From NCBI GenBank assembly GCA_026413225.1, contig CM048560.1, positions 13,162,001-13,226,000 of the forward strand: a DNA stretch of 64,000 nucleotides, written 5' to 3'. The notes beneath the pieces are model-generated. The model had not been told where the DNA came from. It worked only from the letters and a program-made list of their open reading frames with translations, and searched no databases. The stretch is from Otis tarda. Taxonomy: Eukaryota; Chordata; Aves; Otidiformes; Otididae. Shown here in pieces: positions 1-64,000 of the stretch (positions are counted from its first letter, which is position 1; each line of letters opens with the position of its first letter). The position numbers were made by a program, and so were the translations under genes.

Positions 1-299
1 GGGCAGAAGTGAAAATGTTTGAAGCAGTGAATCTCAAGGAACCAGAGACTGCTGTAAGTCTTGTGGACAACAAGGCCATTGGAAATGGGAGTGCTCGCTA
101 TGACCAAAACAGAAAGCTTTCCAAAAGGACCTCTGAATCCTGTGGTGCCATCTTTTCCTCCTCTGTGCAACAGGGGCAGCTAAGTTTTACCCAGGATTGA
201 CAGTTAATGGGGACCTATTGTGCAGTCACTGTAGAAGACTGATTACAAAATACTTTCCCCTTCTTGTGAGAGTTCAGTCTTAAACCTTTTGACTAATGA
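1..299. other. Left edge, nothing recognised
   Basis: There is a 63-codon plus-strand open frame at 9-200, which I do not recognise. It could be an eroded upstream part of the retroviral fragment that follows, but no motif supports that. Confidence 0.3.
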
Positions 300-1130
300 A
301 CATAATTAACCCCCATCTAATACATACAGGGGATACTTTTTCATGTCTTAAATCAGTATACCTATTCATCTGGACACTCAAGGGTTTTTTGCCTTTACCT
401 GGGGAAAGATGCAGGTGGACAACATGGACAAAACTCCCTCAGGACTTTGCTGGGTCCTCCACTATTGTTCTAGGATTTTAGTTCAAGTTTTACAGGATAT
501 TGTGCTTAAAAAAAAAATGGATCTTTTTTTGACACAATATTTTGATGATTTGGTAGGAGACGTGGAATCTTGTATAGCTGACACCTGTATGTTACGTTAA
601 CCAATGTAATAAGCTGATTCCTGCAACTCTGTTTCCTTTACCTGGGGAAGGAATGCTACGTCATGATTGTGCACTAATAACCTGTGAAGCTGAAAGAAAA
701 GAAACAAACCCTTGGGAGTATTCCAATGGATCTTGGTCTTGAGCTATATATAGAAAGGCCCTCATATTATCTGAACGCTAACTAAGTTACAGGTTACTCA
801 GTAACTACTAAAGATAAGGTAGTGGAGGCTTTGCCACTTGGTCTGAAGCTGATTGCACAAGTGGCAGAATTAACTGCGTTTTTAAAGACTTGCCAGCTGT
901 CCAAAGAGAAGTCTATGAAAATACTCAATCTCTGTTTGCATTTGGAGTCTGCCGCACTATCCAACAGTTACCGAAGCATTAAGGGTCTGTAACTTCTAGT
1001 GGGAGTAAATACTGAACCGTTAACAGCTCTACAGTTGCCAGAGAAACCAGCGATCCTTCATCAGCCAGTCCGTACTGGTGAAAGGACAAGAGAAGAAATA
1101 GAAAATGATCTAGAGAAGTTTTACTATGAT
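300..1130 (+). pseudogene. Decayed gammaretrovirus-like endogenous retroviral pol fragment (RT palm to RNase H)
   Basis: Read in several frames on the plus strand, this stretch carries colinear landmarks of a gammaretrovirus-type pol. About 325-445 is the RT palm entry ending in WTKLPQ. About 518-545 is the catalytic block LTQYFDDL, a Y-x-DD with Phe at x. About 626-700 is the RT-RNase H connection (TLFPLPGEG). About 789-945 is RNase H (GYSVTTKDKVVEALPLG, later LFAFGVC). About 1030-1090 is its end. The segments lie in at least three different frames and are broken by several stops, for example at 479-481, so the copy is inert. No integrase, env, gag or LTR was recognised. The family call rests on motif order and spacing; ERV subfamily is not determined. 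Confidence 0.75.
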
Positions 1131-4100
1131 TAGTCATTGGTAATGTGGGTGTTAGTGATTAGCCAAATCATGTTGTACCTGAATGCCCTAAAGGTATAGG
1201 AGCCCTATTTAGAACCACATTTGGAATGCCCCAATTTGACTGGGACACCTCATGCAAGTGAATAAGTATTTACTCTTTTAATTCTATACTTTGTGTCCCA
1301 GCGTCTCTCCTCTCTTGGCATGGGCCAGTTGTGAATTTTCATAACAGTATGTGGTTTAGATTTTATAGAACAAACAGCAAACTTTAGTTCAATTCAAATG
1401 CTTGTTTTTAACTTTATGAAGCAGAAATATTTGCTTTTTTAAGTTTCTTGAGAGGCTATGGGAGTTTATGCTTGTGTTGAATTACCACTGCATTCTTGCA
1501 TTAGTAGTGTAGCCAATAACGAAGTATATAAGAAAATCATCACTAATATTTTGGATTAACTTCAGAAAATGACCATGAGCCAAGTCTTGGTCATCTCTTG
1601 TAACTTAATATGAATTAGTAATTCTTTTCCTTTCTCCTTACAATGCATCTTCAGCATCAAGGACAAGGAACAGTGGCTGAAAACTTGAAGTGCAGCTCTT
1701 TAGACATTTATTTAATGTATGTCTGTTTCAAAGTGAGATGGGCTGTTTCTAATATAATAGCAAGAATATGCAACAATATTTTATGCAGATTGCTTTATTT
1801 TAGAATTCTGCATTTATATCACTGCCTTGAAAATATTTTTTATAACCTTGTACAACTTGATGTCACTATATGATGCTGCTTGTTTGTATTAATTCACTTC
1901 CAGATCAATTTCCTTCAGATATCAAGTGGAATTCAATGCAACAAAACGTCATGCATCAGTGCTCAAAAATTACAGAATGGTTGCTGTCAGTCCTAGTTGC
2001 CTAGAAACTACAGTTCAGTGTGTTAATTCTGGTGTGCTTGATGTCATTTCAGTTTTTCTCCACTGCTGAAGCCTGAAATCTATTTGTTTTTTAGCATTTT
2101 ATTGGTGCATTGGTAAACAAAGACGTTTCAAGAAATGTTCAGTAATACATATACTTGTATACTTTAAAGCTGTTAAAAAGTAGTTGTTGTTGGGAAGCTG
2201 TTTGTGGGAGGGGAAATATATATGCTGGGAAATAACTGTTATTTTCCAAGTCAAAATGTTATGAGAACTTCACTAAGTCATTCTACTGTAGGTTTTAAAA
2301 GCTCAAACTATATGCTTTCTACTTCGTGTGTGAATTAATGCATGTTCTGGAACTGGAATGAAATGGTTAAGGAAACACACTGCATTCCACTGAAACACTT
2401 TTTGTGACTCTTTATTGCAGACTAGGTAACACATTTTCATAGATAGGACTTGTGTTGCTGGAGAATTCCCTTGTGAGAATGAAGTAATTATTATCTGCTA
2501 TTACTTTCCTCACTGGAATTGTGACTTTGGGTACAAAATTGGTTCGTATGTGTTAAGATAATGTTGGGGAAGATGGGTACCTTTGAGTTATTGGTAGACA
2601 CGAGTCAGGAAGAAAAAATACATACAGTTAAGCACAGATTGAATTTTTTTTTTAATTGAGAGAAACAAATACAAGTTATCTGAACTTTGACAACTGGTTT
2701 AGGATTACATCTCTTGCTTATGTCAGCTGATTATAGCTCTAAATTTCTGTCCTTTCAACAGTCCTTTGGCCGTGCTGACTCAAACTTCATCAGCCCTTCT
2801 CTAGCACTGAGCATAGAGATTATCATTCCTTGATATGGTCTGCAGCCCACCTGGACTTGTATTATGTTTCTGATAATCATGATGAGAAGAAAGCATGTGA
2901 AGATTGCCTGTAGGATGGCCATTAAAGAATCGCCTCCCTGGCAACCAAAGGAATGTGCATACTGTCTCATTCAGTGTTAATGTAGAGGTGCTTAGGATGG
3001 TTCTTGAAAAGGGCTAAATCCCATTAGAATGGGGTCTGTCTGTGAAGATACGCCAGACAAACCAAAGCTGTTCTGCTTTCAACATGAAATGCAGTATATT
3101 TTGAATAACTGAACTTTGTGGAATATTATTGATGGGTCATTAGAACTCCTGCTTCATAAGAAGCTGTTGCTAGTTTGTATTACCTTGCTTGTCTTCCAGC
3201 AGATTTTAAAGAGGACCAAGTATTTTGTTCAGAAAGATTGCCTTTCATTCATTTTAGAGACTGCAAGTGTCTCCAGCTGTCTTTGTGTTTGTTTTAGCAA
3301 ATCTTCTGGGGGTAATGAGCAATTAGAACCTAATTAAGCCTGGAGAAATATCAGGTCATGTTACATACTACTATTCAACTGTAGCTGAGCAGCAATTCTG
3401 TGGAGTTGGGTGGGAAAATGGAGGCACCTGACTGCTTGTTTCTACCACTTGTTAGGCTGTTAAATGCGAGGCATCAAGCCCTGGCTATAGATCGTTGTGG
3501 CATAGAGTCCTTAAATCTGTAGTGGGTACTGTAGGCCTGTGAACAGTGTGTGAATGAGACTGAAAGCGGGGTATCTAGCTTGCCAGCTGAGGGCTAGGCA
3601 TGTTTCTGAAAAGAAAAGGCCTTCAGTATGTAACAAAGGATCCTCCTAATATTTTGGAGTGAACATTTCTAATAAACTTGGTTTTTTTTTTTTTTAAATA
3701 TTCAACTGGAATACAGTCTTCCCACTGAAGGCATTAAAAATAGGAAACTATTCACATTGCACATGCAGTCTCTTCTGGGATAACTTCTATGACAGGTCTT
3801 GGAGAAGATCCTGTACTGGGGTAACTTCTATGACAGGTCTTGGACAGGATCCTGTACCATATACTGTTTCTTAAAAAACTGTAGAGTTCTGTCTGCTCAG
3901 CTGTTTCATTTGTTTCTTTTTTCCCCACAGAGCTCAGAGAGAACATTTGAAATACTTTGTCATTACCAGTGAGTAATTTGGTACATGACTAGCGTGTGTG
4001 GAAAAACACCGAACAATAATGGGCTCTATGCAGAATCACTGAAACCCTTCTGAACTATGACGCTATTTTAATATGTCAATATAAAAATTTTGCTGAGAAT

Positions 4101-5796
4101 CTCTACTTTCCAGTTATCCTTTTTCCTTTAAAAACTGATACTCTTGGTCCTCTGATGACTTCAGTCCACACTGAGACCTGTGTGGTTTTTTTTTTTTTTG
4201 TCATTGTGGCTTTAGGATTTCTGACTTAATATGGAAGAGATTAGTTACGTTTTGGAAGAATTAAGAGGAAGGGAGGGAATAACAGTAGATATGCTGTCAT
4301 TCCCAATGTGAATGCAACTTGATTTCAACATCCTTACAATGCTGATAAGCATACTTATATCCATGAGTTGTTCACTGGGCAACTTGGTATTTTATTTTTC
4401 AAAAATAAATGGGAGCTGTTCTACCAAATAATATAGAAGAGAATATAAACAATTGTGATTGAATTTTGTATGTGTAGCACATCAAAGGAATTAAAAGAAT
4501 AATCACTTTTTCCATTGTAGGCTAACTGCGGAATTTCTTGTACCAGTTCTAAAAGGATAATTGTAACAGTAGTTTTTTTACCTTAAGCATGCTCTTCCCT
4601 CTTTGTGTCAGATGGCAAAGCGAGAATGTGATTTTGGAAGGTCACATACAGGCATGCTTAATTCTGTAGAAAGCTTGACCAGTTGTGGCACTCTTGCACG
4701 TGTAGACCAGAGATTCTGTAGTGCTTCAGGTGTTTCATACACTATCGGATACTTTCTTGTGTAGGCAATGCCGAAATGGAGTCTTCAAATTCATGGTACT
4801 TTTTCACGTAACGTGGTATTACATTCATTTTGTGGAATGGGTTATAAATTTCTTTAATTTTCCATGTGATACATCTTCATATGAAATTACTTATCACCAC
4901 ATTTGGGTAATCTGAATGACTGGGCATGTATATACTTTGGACAGTTGCAGTTCTGGCATATTCATGGAAATGGGAAGGACTTGTGGTATGATCCATTCCC
5001 TAGAGGGATGCTCTCACTTCTGTATCATAATCTATTCAGGCTTCTATTGACAAACTTACTAAGGTTAGAAGGGTTGTATTTCACCTGAGCTACCATTGTT
5101 TGCAGCTTCACACAGACTTTCGCAAATGTAGGGGCCTGCCTGTGTGAGATGACAGGGACTTTTTTCCAGGTGGGATATGCCTCAGATCTCAACCTCTACA
5201 GTGTGGTGAGGCTGTGTCATTACAACTTGATCTGTGTAAACCTAGAGAACTAACACTTGAGTCCTGGAGGCTAAAATGGGACTCAAACCAGCCTGTTCTA
5301 ATATAAATGGGTGACAGACTGAAAATTTTCTCAAAGGCTGGATTCTTGACACACAAAGCCTCATTGGCACCTTTAGGTGGTAGTGTACTTCCTACCACAA
5401 ATTATGATCTCTCTACGGGCATCAGATAGTCTTTACTGATATGTAAGTCAGAAGCTTAGTCACTGACATGCTGTCACCTTGATAAATGTGCTTATAAGCA
5501 TCGAAGCAAAACACATGGTGGAATCTGTCACTTTTAAAATAATTTGTTCATGTTGGCTAAATAGTAATAGGTATCATAATTCTGTTAAGCTCACAAAGTT
5601 CAACTACCTGAACAGGCCGCAAGCCGGACAATCCCTTAAATCGGAGCTTCTAGACACTACATTTCTACATTTGGTCACTTACCCACTGTCATTATGTTTC
5701 CAAAATCTGAATAAAATCTATCACTCAGGTTTCAAAATGATTAGTGGAAACAAAACGTGTATAAAATTGTCTCTTAGTTTTGCGATGAGTTACATA
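1131..5796 (-). other. 3' UTR of unknown length and 3' flank of KCNT2
   Basis: Everything left of the stop codon. I see no further coding exon. Possible minus-strand poly(A) signals are ATTAAA at 4853-4858 and AATAAA at 4391-4396, with other AATAAA-like sites near 2410 and 2096. None stands out, so the transcript end is undetermined. The region also holds a 41-bp tandem duplication (3781-3862), T-runs at 3680-3695 and 4186-4199, and no recognised repeat. Confidence 0.6.
3781..3862. repeat. 41-bp tandem duplication, two copies
   Basis: TAACTTCTATGACAGGTCTT starts at 3781 and again at 3822. The copies agree over about 36 bases apart from two substitutions, then diverge. It lies in the 3' flank or 3' UTR of KCNT2. 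Confidence 0.9.
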
Positions 5797-62257
<56,461 letters not shown>

Positions 62258-64000
62258 CTATGTAGAAAAGAATGAATAAAGACACGAAAAATAAAAACTG
62301 TACTTAGGGTCCGTTCAAGCTTGCTGTATGTGCAGAGAATTATTTATTTTCAGAATTCGTAAATTGTTTAGCAAAGACATTTTTTCAAAGAGGAGTAAAA
62401 ACTAGTATCAAACCAGAAGTGTGTTATTAATATAATTTTGAGAGGTTATTTGTAATAAAATAAACTATTTTTTTTTTATTATTTCAGTATGATAGTCACA
62501 ACTTTGTTGCTAGGTTTTGCTCAGTGGCTGTTGTGAGGGAGGGGTGGTATATAGAACATCATGGATTGATGCAATTCCTTTCTAAACCAGAACAAAACAG
62601 ATGGTATATAGTTGCCACCATTTAAATTTTTTTTAAAAACATCTTTTAACTTTTTCAGGGAGAGTTTGCTGGTACGGCCAAAAAAAATGTACATACTGCT
62701 TTCTTTAAATCTATCACTCTTTATGTTGGTGTCTATCCCTTCTTGTGGCAAGAATTACTAGTGTGAACTAGTTAGGAGAGTACATATTGCAAACTAGAAG
62801 GAAAAATTTGGTACAAATGGGTACTGGCTTTCTATAATAAACTGAATGTGAGAATTGCAAACTATCAGATTGTCAAAGGAATAAGTATCCAGGGTCAGCC
62901 TTCAGGTAGAAAGTGGAAGATGCCAACTCGTATGAAGATTCTGGGTGATAAAAGTACAGAATAGAAATGCAAGGCTTGGTTGTCTTTGATAGCAGAACTA
63001 GTGAAGGTCATTCCTTGCAGTCACATGTTCCTGTGAACAAGTAAATGGTAGCCCAAGTTAATTGGTAATTATTTCTCTTGTAATCAGCAGGATGTGCCTT
63101 TGGTTTTGAGAAGCACCAGCCGAACCTGTCCACAGGTCTTACTGCTATTTCATATGTTGCAGATTTTAAAACTATTTCACTTTGAAAAACTATACCATGA
63201 TAAAGAGCTTCCCAAGCTGAAAATATGATCTTCCCTAATACAGCAGAATTACTTAGATCAGTTCAGGCTTTTAAATTGTATTCACCTATATGAAGAAAAT
63301 GAATGTGTTGAACCATCCTGAATAGTGTTTTTTCCCCTTGGAATTAGCAGAATTACTTCTCCTGAGAGAATCAGAAAGATAATTGATAAAAATTATTGTA
63401 AACCTTAGTAATTATTCTAGAACATACCAAAGCTAATTTCTTCATATATGGTATCCAGATGGTAATAGTCACTCATTAGTATCTGCTTTGGTAAGATCTT
63501 TGCATCACCAGGGAGACCCTGTGTTTATAACAGCTTTAGCAGTTGTTCTTCTGTTCTCCAAAAATAATTTAGCTGTGGGCAGTGGCATTTCCAGAACATA
63601 TGGATCAAATTCCCAGTTTCCTTTTCACAGTTCTAGCATTTGTAGTTTTCACACATCTCAAAATGTTCTAAAAAGGGTGAGGTTTTTTCCCTGTTGTTTG
63701 CAGAAGTTTCATATTTCAATCAGAACTGATACTTTTATATTCCTATCCAATTTGTCCCACATTTTCCACTGGAGTTGTAATCTAGATCTTCCATAGTTTC
63801 ACTTTGTTCCCAGTTGTTTTTGGGTTGGTTTTTTTTTTTTTTTTGACAAAGCAGACTATTATATTTTTGTTCCTGCAAATATTAACAGAAGGACTGTGAG
63901 GAAACTTTCTTTTGGTCTCAGATAAGGAAGTTTTTTAGCTAAAACCTTATCTAATGTTAATTTGAAATAATGGAGTATACTGCAGAGGCATCCAAGTATG
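62258..64000 (-). other. KCNT2 intron upstream of the pore exon (partial)
   Basis: 1.7 kb to the right edge. I looked for the S5-containing exon that must precede [11 protein letters not shown] and did not find it, so it lies beyond the window. There is a T-run at 63830-63844. The 102-codon plus frame at 63488-63796 is not recognised. Confidence 0.8.

Noticed and set aside
9..200. 63-codon plus-strand open frame at the left edge
   Set aside because: No motif or family recognised; too short to support as a gene.

Overview
The window is vertebrate nuclear DNA, and almost certainly avian. It is AT-rich, single-gene, intron-rich sequence. It carries CR1 LINE 3' ends that finish in the bird-type ATTCTATGAT repeat, and a solo LTR of the avian ERVL type. 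Nothing looks bacterial, plasmid or phage. None of the open frames of 60-150 codons scattered over both strands is itself a gene; where they matter they are introns, exon shadows or repeats.

One gene fills most of the window, on the minus strand: KCNT2 (Slick, Slo2.1, KNa1.2), a sodium-activated potassium channel. I could place 20 consecutive coding exons by hand, from 62257 down to the stop codon at 5797-5799. All have GT-AG borders in a consistent reading phase and together encode 923 residues. This is everything from just before the pore helix (filter TVGFGD) through S6, RCK1, the acidic linker and RCK2 to the C-terminal ETQL. The first roughly 210 residues (N-terminus, S1-S5) lie beyond the right edge. 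Two small exons (8225-8309 and 5797-5908) and exon 33279-33384 have no open frame of useful length of their own and are easily missed.

Layout from left to right: 1-5796 is 3' flank or 3' UTR, with a decayed gammaretrovirus-like pol fragment at about 300-1130 (+ strand). The coding exons then run from 5.8 kb to 62.3 kb. Intron 17 holds a 603-bp solo ERVL-type LTR with a perfect CCCAG target-site duplication. Intron 15 holds a second LTR-like block. Intron 14 holds two CR1 copies in direct tandem. Intron 5 holds an old MIR-like SINE and an L3/MIR3-like 3' end. The region 62258-64000 is intron upstream of the pore exon.

The most interesting protein-level observation is in exon 18. The C-terminal Walker A-like motif described for mammalian Slick (GxxxxGKT) reads V-PRHS-GK-M here, losing both the first glycine and the final threonine. 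I found no new multi-gene system: the window is a normal ion-channel locus with an instructive repeat history.
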